From the NCBI GenBank assembly GCA_016699855.1, contig CP064988.1, forward strand, positions 1,516,501 to 1,580,500: 64,000 nt of DNA, written 5' to 3'. Shown here piece by piece: positions 1-8,731 of the stretch (within the stretch, counting starts at the first letter, position 1; the number at the start of each line of letters is the position of its first letter). This stretch comes from Rhodospirillales bacterium. Lineage in GTDB: Bacteria > Pseudomonadota > Alphaproteobacteria > Reyranellales > Reyranellaceae. The notes beneath the pieces were generated by a model. The model did not search any database and had not been told where the DNA came from. It was given only the letters and a program-made list of their open reading frames with translations. A program made the translations under genes and the position numbers.

Positions 1-1334
1 GCCAGGGTCAGTCGGCGGCCCTTTCCTGGGGCATGCTCAAGCCCTATGCCGAGCGGCATGGCGCGCAGGGCTCGGCGGCCTCGACGATCGGCGCGATCTT
101 CGGCGCTGCCGGGGACATCCCGGGTGCCTCGCTCTTCGCCGTGAATCCGCCCGCGATCGACAGTCTGGGCAATGCGACCGGCTTCACGATGAAGGTCGAA
201 GACCGCAGCGGCAACGATCCCGCCGGCCTGCAGGCGGCGATGGGCCAAATACTGGGCGAGGCGGCGCAGAACCCAAAACTGATGGCGGTGCGCCCGGAAG
301 GTCAGGGTACCTCGCCGCAGCTCTATGTCGACATCGACCGGGTCCAGGCGCGCGCACTCGGGCTCTCGATCGCTGACGTCAACGCCACACTCTCGATCGC
401 CTTCGGCTCCGCCTATGCCAACGACTTCTCCAACCAAGGTAGCGTGCAGCGGGTCTATTTGCAGGCCGACGCCAGTCAGCGGATGACGCCCGAGGACGTG
501 CTGAAGCTGCGGGTGCGGAGCCGCAACGGTCAGATGGCGCCATTCTCGGCCTTCACTCGCGTCACCTGGACGAACGGTCCGACGCAACTCCAGCGCTACA
601 ACGGTTATCCCGCGTTGACGATCGCCGGCCAAGCCGCGCCCGGCCAGTCATCGGGCACCGCGCTGAAGGAAATGGAAGCTATTGCTGACCGAGTGCTCAA
701 GTCGCACCAGGCCTATGAATGGACCGGCACGGCGTTCGAGGAAAAGCAGGCGGGCGGTCAGATCGGCCTGCTGCTTGGCCTGTCGCTCGTCGTCGTCTTC
801 CTGCTCCTGGTGGCGCTCTACAACAGCTGGGCGATCCCCTTCTCAGTGCTGCTGGTGGTGCCGTTCGGCGTGCTGGGCGCGGTGATCTTCACCATGCTGC
901 GCGGACTGTCGGCCGACGTCTATTTCAACATCGGGCTCATCACCATCATCGGCCTAGCCGCCAAGAATGCGATCCTCGTCGTGGAGTTCGCGATCGACGA
1001 CGAGGTGGGGGATCGCACGCCTCTTCAAGCGACACTGGAAGCGGCTCGACAGCGTCTGCGTCCGATCCTGATGACCAGCCTCGCCTTCATTCTCGGCATG
1101 GTGCCGTTGGTGATCGCGGGCGGCGCGGGCGCGGCCAGTCGGCATGCTGTCGGCACCGGGGTGATGGGCGGCATGATCGCAGCCACCGCGTTCGGCATCT
1201 TCTTCACGCCGCTCTTCTACTTCGCCGCGCGCAAATGGCTCGCGCGGCCGCGCCAGGATCACGGGGAGGATGCCGTGCAGACGCCACCCATTTCCGGTCC
1301 GGACGAAAAGCGGGGAGTTCCGGCCGATGCGTAA
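1..1334 (+). CDS. RND multidrug efflux inner-membrane pump, C-terminal part (AcrB/MexB-like), 5' truncated by window edge
   Basis: Proton-driven inner-membrane pump of a tripartite drug efflux system. The open frame runs in from outside the window (first full codon at base 3), and 443 residues are visible, roughly the last 40 percent of a ~1,040-residue HAE1-type RND protein. The visible part starts in the second periplasmic porter/docking region and continues through the last six membrane helices. The TM10 signature GLAAKNAILVVEFA carries the lysine of the proton relay. The stop overlaps the start of the outer-membrane channel gene, so the two are translationally coupled. The adaptor (AcrA-like) gene should lie upstream of base 1. 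Family assignment is firm; the substrate cannot be told. Confidence 0.93.
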   Translation, partial: QGQSAALSWGMLKPYAERHGAQGSAASTIGAIFGAAGDIPGASLFAVNPPAIDSLGNATGFTMKVEDRSGNDPAGLQAAMGQILGEAAQNPKLMAVRPEGQGTSPQLYVDIDRVQARALGLSIADVNATLSIAFGSAYANDFSNQGSVQRVYLQADASQRMTPEDVLKLRVRSRNGQMAPFSAFTRVTWTNGPTQLQRYNGYPALTIAGQAAPGQSSGTALKEMEAIADRVLKSHQAYEWTGTAFEEKQAGGQIGLLLGLSLVVVFLLLVALYNSWAIPFSVLLVVPFGVLGAVIFTMLRGLSADVYFNIGLITIIGLAAKNAILVVEFAIDDEVGDRTPLQATLEAARQRLRPILMTSLAFILGMVPLVIAGGAGAASRHAVGTGVMGGMIAATAFGIFFTPLFYFAARKWLARPRQDHGEDAVQTPPISGPDEKRGVPADA

Positions 1335-2778
1335 GCTCGTGATCCTCGCCAGCGCGGCGACCTTGTCCGCCTGCAACCTCGCCCCGCGCTATCATCAACC
1401 AATCGCACCGGTTTCCGCGGCCTTTCCCGAAGTGCAGGCCGGAGCCCGCGCGGCGAACGAGATCGGCTGGCGCGAGTTCTTCGGCGATCCCAGGCTCCAG
1501 GCCTATCTCGCCGCGGCGCTCGCCAACAATCGCGATCTCGCCCAGTCGGTCGCCCGAGTGGCGCAGGCGCGGGCGCAATACCGCATCCAAGATGCTGAGC
1601 GCCTACCGCAGCTCAACCTGCAGGCCGGCGCCTCACGCACGCGCCAGCCCGCCAACTTGCCGGCTCTTGGCAGTACGCCGTCGCCCGGCGGTCCGGCCGC
1701 CATTACCTTCGAGCAGTATAATCTGGGTGTTCAGGTACCGAGCTTCGAGCTCGATTTCTGGGGCCGAGTGCGCAACCTGTCCGAAGCGCAGCGGCATCAA
1801 TATCTGGCGACGGTCGAGGCCGAGCGCGCTTTCCGCCTCTCGCTGGTCGGCCAGGTCGCAGCGACCTATCTCCAGATACGTGCGGGCGAAGAGCAGATCG
1901 CGCTCGCTGAGCGTACTCTGGCGAGCCGCCAGGAGGGCGAGCGGATTGCGCGGCGCCGGCTGGAGGCGGGCGTCACCTCCACAGTCGACCATGATCAGGC
2001 GGTGCTGCTGGTCACCCAAGCTGAAGCCGAACGCGCGGAGCTGCGTCGCACCACCTCCCAGGCGGAGAACCTGCTGACGGTGCTGGTCGGCGGCCCCATT
2101 GATCAGACTCTTCCGTCACCGCGGCCCTTGGCGGACCAAGGTCAGTTCGCGAGCATCGAACCGGGCCTGCCGTCATCGCTCCTCGCCAACCGGCCCGACA
2201 TTCTGCAGGTCGAGCAGCAGTTGCGCGGGGCCAACGCCGACATCGGCGCCGCGCGTGCCGCTTTCCTGCCGTCCATATCCCTGACTGGGTTGGCAGGGGT
2301 CGTATCGCCACAGCTGGGCGAGTTGCTAAATTCGGGATCGCGCCAGCATCAAGCGTCGTCTGCGGCCCTGCTCCCGATCTTCGATTGGGGTCGGCGCGAC
2401 GCGCTGCTCAAGCTCAGCCGGGCTCGCGCCGACGAGCTGGTGGCGGCTTATCAGCGCGTAGCGCAGGGTGCTTTCCGCGAGGTCGCCGACGCACTGATCG
2501 CGCGGCAGCGGTACGCCGAGCAGATCGACGCCCAAACCCGTGCCGTTGTCGTCCAGCGTCACCTCGCCCAGACCGCGCGCCGACGGTACGATAATGGCAT
2601 TGCCATCTATCTCGAGGTGGCCGACGCCGAGCGGAACCTGTTCGCGGCCGAGCAGCAATTGCTCGCTCTGCGCAGCGCCGAACTGCAAAACGGCGTCTCG
2701 CTCTATGTCGCGCTCGGTGGCGGCCTGACCGAGACCTCCCATGTCGCTGCCCAAGCAGCAAACTCGACTAGCTATTAG
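1327..2778 (+). CDS. RND efflux outer-membrane lipoprotein channel (NodT/OprM family)
   Basis: Outer-membrane exit duct for the pump encoded just upstream. The start at 1327 overlaps the pump's stop codon by eight bases and gives a lipoprotein signal with lipobox LSAC at about residues 16-19. An upstream in-frame start would bury that signal. The 483-residue length fits the family, and two TolC-type repeats of long helices are evident, with motifs such as FELDFWGRVRNLSEA and, near the C-terminus, YVALGGGL. It belongs to the acrB-like/oprM-like operon and is followed 12 bases later by an MFS exporter. Confidence 0.92.
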   Translation: MRKLVILASAATLSACNLAPRYHQPIAPVSAAFPEVQAGARAANEIGWREFFGDPRLQAYLAAALANNRDLAQSVARVAQARAQYRIQDAERLPQLNLQAGASRTRQPANLPALGSTPSPGGPAAITFEQYNLGVQVPSFELDFWGRVRNLSEAQRHQYLATVEAERAFRLSLVGQVAATYLQIRAGEEQIALAERTLASRQEGERIARRRLEAGVTSTVDHDQAVLLVTQAEAERAELRRTTSQAENLLTVLVGGPIDQTLPSPRPLADQGQFASIEPGLPSSLLANRPDILQVEQQLRGANADIGAARAAFLPSISLTGLAGVVSPQLGELLNSGSRQHQASSAALLPIFDWGRRDALLKLSRARADELVAAYQRVAQGAFREVADALIARQRYAEQIDAQTRAVVVQRHLAQTARRRYDNGIAIYLEVADAERNLFAAEQQLLALRSAELQNGVSLYVALGGGLTETSHVAAQAANSTSY

Positions 2779-2790
2779 GAAGGCAACGGT

Positions 2791-4299
2791 ATGACTGCCT
2801 CGCATTCGAACAGGTGGATGTTGCTGGTGACGGTGGCGGCGGGACTGCTGCTGATCACCCTCGACAATTCCGTGCTCTACACCGCGCTTCCGACGCTCAC
2901 CCGCGAGCTGGACGCCTCATCGACACAAGGGCTGTGGATCATCAATGCCTATCCGCTGGTGATGGCTGGGCTGTTGCTTGGAACCGGCACGCTGGGCGAC
3001 CGCATCGGCCACCGACAGATGTTCCTGATCGGCCTGGTGCTGTTCGGCATCGCCTCGCTCGTCGCGGCGTTTTCACCTTCCGCCAATATCCTGATCGCGG
3101 CGCGGGCGTTCCTGGCCGTTGGCGCGGCAGCGATGATGCCGGCGACGCTGGCCCTGGTGCGGGTCACCTTCACGGTCGAACGGGAGCGCAATTTCGCGAT
3201 CGCGGTCTGGGGATCGTTGGCGGTCGTGGGCGCCGCGCTCGGACCGATCCTCGGCGGCTTCCTGTTGGAGCATTTCTGGTGGGGATCGGTGTTCCTGATC
3301 AACGTCCCGGTGGTCATCGCCGCCTTCGTCTCGACCCTGATCGTCGCGCCGAAGGGCGAGAAGGATCATTCAAAGCCGTGGGACCTCGTCTCCTCGCTAC
3401 AGGCGCTTGTCGCGCTGTCGGCTCTCGTGATCGCGATCAAGGAATCGGCGCATGCTGGCCAGTCCTGGCTGGTTCCGGCGGGAGCCCTGGTCGTCGCCGT
3501 CGCGGCAAGCACCCTGTTCGTCCGCCGCCAGTCGCGGCTAGCCTTTCCGCTGCTCGACTTCGCCATCTTCCGCAACGCCGCCTTTACCTCGGGCGTGATG
3601 GCGGCCGCCTTCGCCATGTTCGCGATCGGCGGCATCCAGCTTGTCACCACGCAACGCTTCCAGCTCGTCGCCGGCTTCTCGCCGCTCGAGGCGGGCCTTC
3701 TCGTCTCGGCGGCTGCGGTGGGCTCGCTGCCAACCGCGCTGCTGGGCGGGGCGTTCCTGCACCGGATCGGGCTTCGCTTCCTGATCTCAGGGGGGCTCGC
3801 GGCCGCTACCCTTGCCGTCCTGCTCGCGACCTGGGGCCTGACGCACGGTCTCGGCTGGCTAATCGCCGGCATGGCTTTGACGGGGGCTGGCGTCGGTGCG
3901 GCGATGTCGGTCGCCTCGACGGCGATCGTCGGCAACGCGCCTGTCCATCGCGCCGGCATGGCCGCATCGATGGAGGAAGTCTCCTATGAGTTCGGCAGCC
4001 TGCTCGCCGTTGCCTTCCTCGGCAGCCTGCTGTCGGCGATCTACACGTTCAGCATCGCGCTGCCGCCAGGCGCTCCCGAAGCGGCCCGCGACAGCATGAG
4101 CGCGGCTCTCGAACTTGCCGCACAGGCTGGAGCTGGCGGCCAGCCCGTGCTGGAGGCCGCGAGCCAGGCCTTCGACCGCGGCTATCAAACGGTAATGTAT
4201 GTGATCGCCGCCGTGCTTGCAGCGGGCTCGATCAGCACCGGCGTGCTGCTTCGCAAGTACGGCCCCGGCTCGCAATCCTCGACCTATCCCTCGCATTGA
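2791..4299 (+). CDS. MFS drug exporter, DHA2 family (EmrB/QacA-like, 14 TM)
   Basis: Proton-antiport exporter of the inner membrane. The 502-residue, strongly hydrophobic protein has the length and opening of the 14-helix DHA2 family: TM1 motif LDNSVLYTALPTL (the family's LDxTxxNVALP) and the motif A loop GDRIGHRQMFLIG after TM2. It starts 12 bases after the channel gene with a GGAAGG-type ribosome site, so it is probably part of the same efflux operon. A broken TetR gene follows directly, suggesting the cluster once had its own repressor. QacA-like drugs are plausible substrates, but this is inference. Confidence 0.9.
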   Translation: MTASHSNRWMLLVTVAAGLLLITLDNSVLYTALPTLTRELDASSTQGLWIINAYPLVMAGLLLGTGTLGDRIGHRQMFLIGLVLFGIASLVAAFSPSANILIAARAFLAVGAAAMMPATLALVRVTFTVERERNFAIAVWGSLAVVGAALGPILGGFLLEHFWWGSVFLINVPVVIAAFVSTLIVAPKGEKDHSKPWDLVSSLQALVALSALVIAIKESAHAGQSWLVPAGALVVAVAASTLFVRRQSRLAFPLLDFAIFRNAAFTSGVMAAAFAMFAIGGIQLVTTQRFQLVAGFSPLEAGLLVSAAAVGSLPTALLGGAFLHRIGLRFLISGGLAAATLAVLLATWGLTHGLGWLIAGMALTGAGVGAAMSVASTAIVGNAPVHRAGMAASMEEVSYEFGSLLAVAFLGSLLSAIYTFSIALPPGAPEAARDSMSAALELAAQAGAGGQPVLEAASQAFDRGYQTVMYVIAAVLAAGSISTGVLLRKYGPGSQSSTYPSH

Positions 4300-4312
4300 C
4301 AGGGACGTTCTT

Positions 4313-4434
4313 ATGCGAACCAGCAAGCGCACGCAGATCCTCGACGCCATCGTCGACATCATCCAGCGCGACGGCGTCACCGCCCTCAGGACCAGTCAGC
4401 AGTCACCAATAACGACAGGAATTCGAGGACTTTC
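4313..4434 (+). pseudogene. TetR-family repressor stub (only the first ~25 residues)
   Basis: From the ATG at 4313 the frame reads MRTSKRTQILDAIVDIIQRD, the usual first helix of a TetR DNA-binding domain. After about residue 25 the sequence leaves the family and runs into the leader of the next gene. The helix-turn-helix and the whole ligand domain are gone, so this is a deletion remnant, most likely of the local efflux regulator. A continuous but meaningless frame goes on to 4702. Confidence 0.65.
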
Positions 4435-4731
4435 ATGCTGCTGCAACTGTTTCGCGGGATCGCCGTCATCGAAGGCATCACGACGCTCGCTCTCGTCCTC
4501 ATCGCGATGCCACCCAAATATCTGGCCGGCAACGAGGCGATCATGCCGCTCGCCGGCTGGGGGCATGGCTATGCCTTCGTCGCCTACATGCTCGCGATCA
4601 TACCCGCACTCTGGGGCAAGGGGTTCACCGCCTGGGAATGGACGCAAACCGTTCTCGCGTCGCTGGTCCCGTTCGGAACCTTCCTCAACGACCCGATGCT
4701 GAAACGCAAACTGCCGAACCGGGAGGCCTGA
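4435..4731 (+). CDS. DUF3817-like small integral membrane protein
   Basis: A 98-residue membrane protein with three hydrophobic segments (about 6-24, 44-60, 68-80) and a charged tail (DPMLKRKLPNREA). The pattern, with GWGHGYAFVAYMLAI in the middle, matches DUF3817 proteins as I recall them; no biochemical function is known. It has a GAGG ribosome site seven bases before the ATG. It lies directly after the TetR stub, so the deletion that removed the repressor ended just upstream of it. Confidence 0.75.
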   Translation: MLLQLFRGIAVIEGITTLALVLIAMPPKYLAGNEAIMPLAGWGHGYAFVAYMLAIIPALWGKGFTAWEWTQTVLASLVPFGTFLNDPMLKRKLPNREA

Positions 4732-4744
4732 ACCCATGTGGAAC

Positions 4745-5020
4745 TCCCGCACATCCAATTTCGGTCGGGGAGAGCGCGGTCCTTGGGTGTGAAGGTGGCG
4801 ATCGAGGCCGGACCGACATCATCGGCCGGGTTTGCTACCTTCTCGCCGTGAGAATGGCGAAACCGTAGATCTGCTTCAGGATATCGCGCACATGGATCGC
4901 CGTCGCCGGTGCGCCCCGTTCCACGATCTTGGCGCAATGGGCTCGGAGATCATCGGGGGTGATCTCAATCAGCAGACGGTTTCGCCAGATCGGCATAAGC
5001 TCCCGTTTCGATTTTGAGGG
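4745..5020 (-). pseudogene. Tyrosine integrase remnant (P4-type, core-binding region)
   Basis: Read on the minus strand, the first stretch gives LLIEITPDDLRAHCAKIVER and GAPATAIHVRDILKQIYGFA. After a one-base frameshift it continues HGEKVANPADDVGPASIATF, then shifts frame again. This is the SAM-like core-binding region of the island-type (P4/DUF4102) integrases. The N-terminal arm-binding domain and the whole catalytic domain are missing, so it cannot be active. It marks an old insertion inside the island, separate from the event that brought the island itself. Confidence 0.7.
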
Positions 5021-5071
5021 AGCAAAGAACGGAAGCGGCCGTTATCCAGCAAAGTCGAAACGGAGGCTGTA

Positions 5072-5449
5072 GTGATCCACCATGTCTCGATAGGGACGAA
5101 TGATATCGGGCGTTCGAAGCGCTTCTACGATGCCGTTTTGCCCCTCGTGGGCATATTGCCCATGGCTGAGGACGAGGGTGGACTGGGTTACGGAAGCGGT
5201 ACGTTTCACTTCAGCGTCCAAGTTCCAATCGATGGCAAAGCTGCGACGGTGGGCAATGGCACGCATATCGCCTTTGCCGTCGAGGACCGTTCCATGGTCG
5301 ATCGATTTTACGCCGCAGCATTGAGATATGGCGGCAGCGACGATGGCGCTCCGGGGCTGCGGCCGGCCTATGATGCCAACTATTATGGGGCGTTCGTCCG
5401 CGATCCCGATGGTCACAAAATCGAGGCGGTGACCTACTCGGCAAAATAG
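5072..5449 (+). CDS. VOC (glyoxalase/bleomycin-resistance) family protein
   Basis: A small single-domain metalloenzyme-fold protein of 125 residues. It opens with IHHVSIGTNDIGRSKRFYD, the typical first beta strand and helix of the vicinal-oxygen-chelate fold with the first metal histidine, and ends with DPDGHKIEAVTYSAK, where the glutamate of the second module sits. The start is a GTG at 5072 behind a clear GGAGG (5062-5066). It lies next to an arginase-family gene; the two may be co-transcribed. The substrate is unknown: it could be glyoxalase-like, a dioxygenase-like enzyme, or a drug-binding protein. Confidence 0.85.
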   Translation: MIHHVSIGTNDIGRSKRFYDAVLPLVGILPMAEDEGGLGYGSGTFHFSVQVPIDGKAATVGNGTHIAFAVEDRSMVDRFYAAALRYGGSDDGAPGLRPAYDANYYGAFVRDPDGHKIEAVTYSAK

Positions 5450-5467
5450 TCGCTAATGGAGCCGCCC

Positions 5468-6361
5468 ATGCCGACCCGTTCCTACGCAATTCTCGAAGCC
5501 CCTTCCACATTGGGCCTGGCGACCTATGGAGTGGAGCGTTTGCCCGAGCAGCTGCTGGATTTCGGCCTTGCGGTGCGCATCCATGCGCGCCGCGCCGTGC
5601 GGCTGGCCGTGCCTCCAAAGGATCCTGTGCCCGATCCCGAGACCGGTATCCTGAACACCAAGGCAATTGCGACGTGGTCGCCCAAGCTCGCCGACGCGGT
5701 GGAAGCGGTGCTCGACGCGGGCGAGTTTCCGGTAGTGCTAGGTGGCGATTGCACGATCGTGCTGGGCTCGATGCTCGCGTTTCGACGGCGCGGTCGCTAC
5801 GGCCTGTTCTTTATCGACGGCAACGCCGATTTCTTCCAGCCCGAGGCAGAACCGAATGGTGAGGGCGCCTCGATGGATCTTGCCCTCGTCACCGGCTTCG
5901 GCCCGTCGCACCTAACCGACATTGAAGGTCTCTGTCCTCTGGTCCGTCCCGAAGACGCTGTCGCGTTCGCGTATCGCGATCATGAGGATCAGGAGGAATA
6001 TGGTAGCCAGCCGCTCCCTAAAGAGCTCAAGGCGATTGACTTTCCCGCCGCGCGCGCGGCGGGCATCGAGGCCGCTGCGCGCGAAGCGGTCGACCACCTG
6101 ACGCGAGAGGAACTGGACGGCTTCTTGATTCATCTCGACGCCGATTGCCTCGACGACGCCATTATGCCAGCTGTCGATTTCCGCGTGCCGGGTGGGTTAT
6201 CGTGGGACGAGCTAGGGGTCGCGCTTCGGGTTGCCTTGGCGAGCGGCAAGGCAGTCGGCATCGAGATCACCATCTACAATCCGCGCCTTGATAAGGACGG
6301 CAGCGCCGGGCGCGGCCTGGCCGACGTATTAGCCGTAGCGCTCGGAACGGCAGCGCCCTGA
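5468..6361 (+). CDS. Arginase/agmatinase-family ureohydrolase
   Basis: A 297-residue member of the binuclear-manganese ureohydrolase family, which cleaves guanidino groups to urea. Metal-site motifs are in order: GGDCTIVLG (about residue 95), FIDGNADFFQP (family DAHxD; here the histidine is Asn) and HLDADCLDDAIMPAVDF (family DxDxxDP). A later EITIYNP carries the usual glutamate. The substituted histidine is a normal metal ligand, so the metal content or activity may differ. The start at 5468 sits six bases behind GGAG; an in-frame ATG at 5456 is possible. The exact substrate (arginine, agmatine, formimidoglutamate or other) cannot be decided. Confidence 0.85.
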   Translation: MPTRSYAILEAPSTLGLATYGVERLPEQLLDFGLAVRIHARRAVRLAVPPKDPVPDPETGILNTKAIATWSPKLADAVEAVLDAGEFPVVLGGDCTIVLGSMLAFRRRGRYGLFFIDGNADFFQPEAEPNGEGASMDLALVTGFGPSHLTDIEGLCPLVRPEDAVAFAYRDHEDQEEYGSQPLPKELKAIDFPAARAAGIEAAAREAVDHLTREELDGFLIHLDADCLDDAIMPAVDFRVPGGLSWDELGVALRVALASGKAVGIEITIYNPRLDKDGSAGRGLADVLAVALGTAAP

Positions 6362-6727
6362 ACGCGGCGAGCAACGTATGCTTTCCGGCGCGCTTTGGCC
6401 CGAGGCCGAGCAGAACAGCACGATGATGCTCCCAGCCTTTCTTGGTCAGTATCAGGCCGTCAGAGTCTGCCGAAGCGGACTCGGCGGCATGGATCGCCCT
6501 GAGCGCAAGGCCGGCCAAACGCGGTGCGGAACGAGCAGTATCGATACTACTCACCGTCCGCCTCCGATGCTGCGGTAGACGACGATCGCCGCGTCGAGCT
6601 GGGCATGTGCATCGGCCTTAGCCACCAGGCCGCAACAATCAGGACGGCGCGCGCAATCGCGACGGCGCCCCAAAGACGCCGATCGCGCAGTGCGCCGGGC
6701 CGGAAGGAAAGAACGTTCATGGGCGGC
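6362..6727. other. Gene-poor stretch with debris
   Basis: No convincing gene lies between the arginase-like gene and tonB. On the minus strand a 57-codon frame (6547-6720, starting MNVLSFRPGALRDRRLWGAV) sits directly downstream of tonB and has one hydrophobic segment. In another frame the same DNA reads AQLDAAIVVYRSIGGGR, which resembles the last residues of an efflux outer-membrane lipoprotein. Either reading may be a remnant. I see no hairpin strong enough to call a terminator. Confidence 0.4.
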
Positions 6728-7459
6728 CTAGCGAATGAAGAATTCGACAGGCACGACGAATTCGATCGTGTCGCCCACGATATCGACCGGCGGTTTCGGC
6801 AGGGGCTGCGCCCGACGCGGCAGGTTCACGGCTTCGGAATCGAGCGCAGCGGAGCCGGAGGATCGTTCGAGACGCGACGAAAGCACCCGGCCGTTCCGGT
6901 CGATGACGAAGCGGATGTAGGGCACGCCCTGCTGGCGGCGTGACTGCGCCGACGATGGGTAGCGCTTCACCTTGTTCAGCGCGCCGAGCACCAGTCCCTG
7001 CCAGGTCGGGACACCGCTCGACAGCGTCGGGGCCGGCGGCGCGGGGCGCGCGGGCGGCGCTGTCGTCTCCGCTGCCGGAGCCTTTGCCTCCATCTTCGGC
7101 TCGGGCGGTTGAACCGGCAGCGCCACGGCCGGGGTCAGCGCCTGCGGCGTCTTCACCATCTCGCGCTGCACGACGGGCTTGGACAGGTCGGCCTTGTCCT
7201 GCTTCGGTCCTGGCGGCCGCTCGGTCGGCGGAGCCGGAGGTGCGGCCAGCGGCATCATGTCGATGACGATCGCCGGTTCGGGCGCGGGCGTGCTTATCGT
7301 CGGGCCCAGCCAATAGGCCGCGACGAGCGCCGGAACGGCATGGACGCCGACCACGACGGCGAGCGCGATGGCCCAGCGCCGGACCTCACGCGGATCAGCG
7401 AGTGGATCGGCAGAAGGGACGATCTCAGGCCGCGGCGCGATCTGATTCATCGCATTCAC
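6728..7459 (-). CDS. tonB: TonB energy transducer
   Basis: Spans the periplasm and passes proton-motive energy from ExbB-ExbD to an outer-membrane receptor. The 243-residue protein has a short cytoplasmic tail and one anchor helix at about residues 29-50 (RRWAIALAVVVGVHAVPALV, keeping the His in the membrane segment). A long Pro/Ala/Lys-rich spacer (about 60-150) follows, then a C-terminal TonB domain (VKRYPSSAQSRRQQGVPYIR, then RVLSSRLERSSGSAALDSEA). It overlaps exbD by four bases and closes the iron-uptake operon running from 15.2 kb. Confidence 0.92.
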   Translation of the reverse strand: MNAMNQIAPRPEIVPSADPLADPREVRRWAIALAVVVGVHAVPALVAAYWLGPTISTPAPEPAIVIDMMPLAAPPAPPTERPPGPKQDKADLSKPVVQREMVKTPQALTPAVALPVQPPEPKMEAKAPAAETTAPPARPAPPAPTLSSGVPTWQGLVLGALNKVKRYPSSAQSRRQQGVPYIRFVIDRNGRVLSSRLERSSGSAALDSEAVNLPRRAQPLPKPPVDIVGDTIEFVVPVEFFIR

Positions 7460-7878
7460 TGGCCCGCCGTCTCTTCCATGCCGACCAATGCGACCTTGAG
7501 ATAGCCCGCTCCGCGAAGCTCGTTCATCGCCTTCATCAGCGTGTCGTAGTCGACTGTCTTGTCGGCGCGCAGGAACACGCGCTGTTCCTTGTCGTTTCCG
7601 GTGCGGCGGTCGAGTTCGGCCGGCAATGCTTCATGACTGACCGGCGTATTGTCGAGCGCGAGGGTGCGGTCGGCCTTGATGGTCAGGAATATCTGCTTGT
7701 CCGGTTTAGGCTGCGGCTGCGCGGTGGACGCCGGCAGGTCGACCTTCACGTCCACTGTCGCCAAGGGTGCCGCGACCATTAAGATGATGAGCAGGACGAG
7801 CATCACGTCGATGAACGGCGTGACGTTGATCTCATGGGTTTCTTCCATGTCGTCGTCATGGTGAAGCTTGGCGGCCAT
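7456..7878 (-). CDS. exbD: ExbD proton-channel subunit of the TonB motor
   Basis: A 140-residue inner-membrane protein with one helix, VTPFIDVMLVLLIILMVAAP (about 18-37), whose aspartate is the essential protonatable residue of ExbD/TolR proteins. A periplasmic domain follows. The start at 7878 (MAAKLHHDDDMEETHEINVT) fits the family length; longer upstream frames run into exbB. It lies five bases after exbB and overlaps tonB (ATGA). Confidence 0.93.
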   Translation of the reverse strand: MAAKLHHDDDMEETHEINVTPFIDVMLVLLIILMVAAPLATVDVKVDLPASTAQPQPKPDKQIFLTIKADRTLALDNTPVSHEALPAELDRRTGNDKEQRVFLRADKTVDYDTLMKAMNELRGAGYLKVALVGMEETAGQ

Positions 7879-7883
7879 CCTCT

Positions 7884-8675
7884 TTACTCCGCCACATGCA
7901 GTTCGGGCTTGCCGACGATCCCACGCGAATGATCGCGGGACACAAGGCGCAGCACGGCGGCAGAGGTATCGCTGATCAACGCCTTGTAGGCAGCGATCTG
8001 GCGGGCGAAATGATTGTAGATCACGACGGCTGGGATAGCCGCGACCAGGCCCATCGCCGTCGCCAGCAACGCCTCGGCGATGCCGGGCGCGACCACGGCG
8101 AGGTTGGTCGTCTGCGAGGCGGAGATGCCGATAAAGCTGTTCATGATGCCCCACACCGTGCCGAACAGACCGACGAAGGGCGCGGTCGCGCCGATCGTCG
8201 CCAGCACACTAGTTCCTCGCGTCATGCGCCTTCCCGCCGCTGCCTCGATGCGGTCCAGCCGCGAGGCGACGCGCTCTTTCAAGCCCTCGCCGTCGTGCAG
8301 GGCGTCGGCCGACTGCCTGATCTCCGTTGCCGCCACGCCCAACAGCGTCACGGATACGACCGCGTCCTTGCCAACCGTCTGCGTCGCCTCGCTGAGAGAG
8401 CGTGCGCCCTCGATCTTCTCGAACGCGGTCCGCTGCGCCGCTAACACCTTCTTGAGTTCCACCGATTTGGCGACCAGTACGGTCCATGTGATGACCGAAG
8501 CGATTGCGAGGCCGATCATCACAGCCTTCACCACCCAATCGGCAGAAACGAACATCCCCCAAGCGGTGAGGCCTTCCGGCAGAGTCCCGGTCATCGGTTG
8601 AGCAAGGGCTGGGGTTGCCGCACTGGCAAGAGCGACGGCAAACGCGGCCCACCGGCGGAATGTGCTTGTAGTCAT
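7884..8675 (-). CDS. exbB: ExbB proton-channel subunit of the TonB motor
   Basis: A 263-residue inner-membrane protein with a cleavable-looking signal (ATPALAQ at about 20-26) followed by three helices. These are about 43-66 (WVVKAVMIGLAIASVITWTV), 160-182 (LATIGATAPFVGLFGTVWGI, the MotA/TolQ/ExbB signature) and 198-222. An N-terminal extension with a signal is usual for ExbB of this type. The start at 8675 was chosen because the signal begins there (MTTSTFRRWAAFAVALASAA). It pairs with the adjacent exbD and tonB. Confidence 0.93.
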   Translation of the reverse strand: MTTSTFRRWAAFAVALASAATPALAQPMTGTLPEGLTAWGMFVSADWVVKAVMIGLAIASVITWTVLVAKSVELKKVLAAQRTAFEKIEGARSLSEATQTVGKDAVVSVTLLGVAATEIRQSADALHDGEGLKERVASRLDRIEAAAGRRMTRGTSVLATIGATAPFVGLFGTVWGIMNSFIGISASQTTNLAVVAPGIAEALLATAMGLVAAIPAVVIYNHFARQIAAYKALISDTSAAVLRLVSRDHSRGIVGKPELHVAE

Positions 8676-8731
8676 GATCGGGGCTTTCTGTCGGTAGCCG
8701 CGTAGCGGCAGGGTTAGGAAGGCCGGAGTGC

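Noticed and set aside
6547..6720. 57-codon frame after tonB as a real gene
   Set aside because: No ribosome site stands out and a second frame over the same bases resembles an efflux-lipoprotein tail, so it was kept only as debris.
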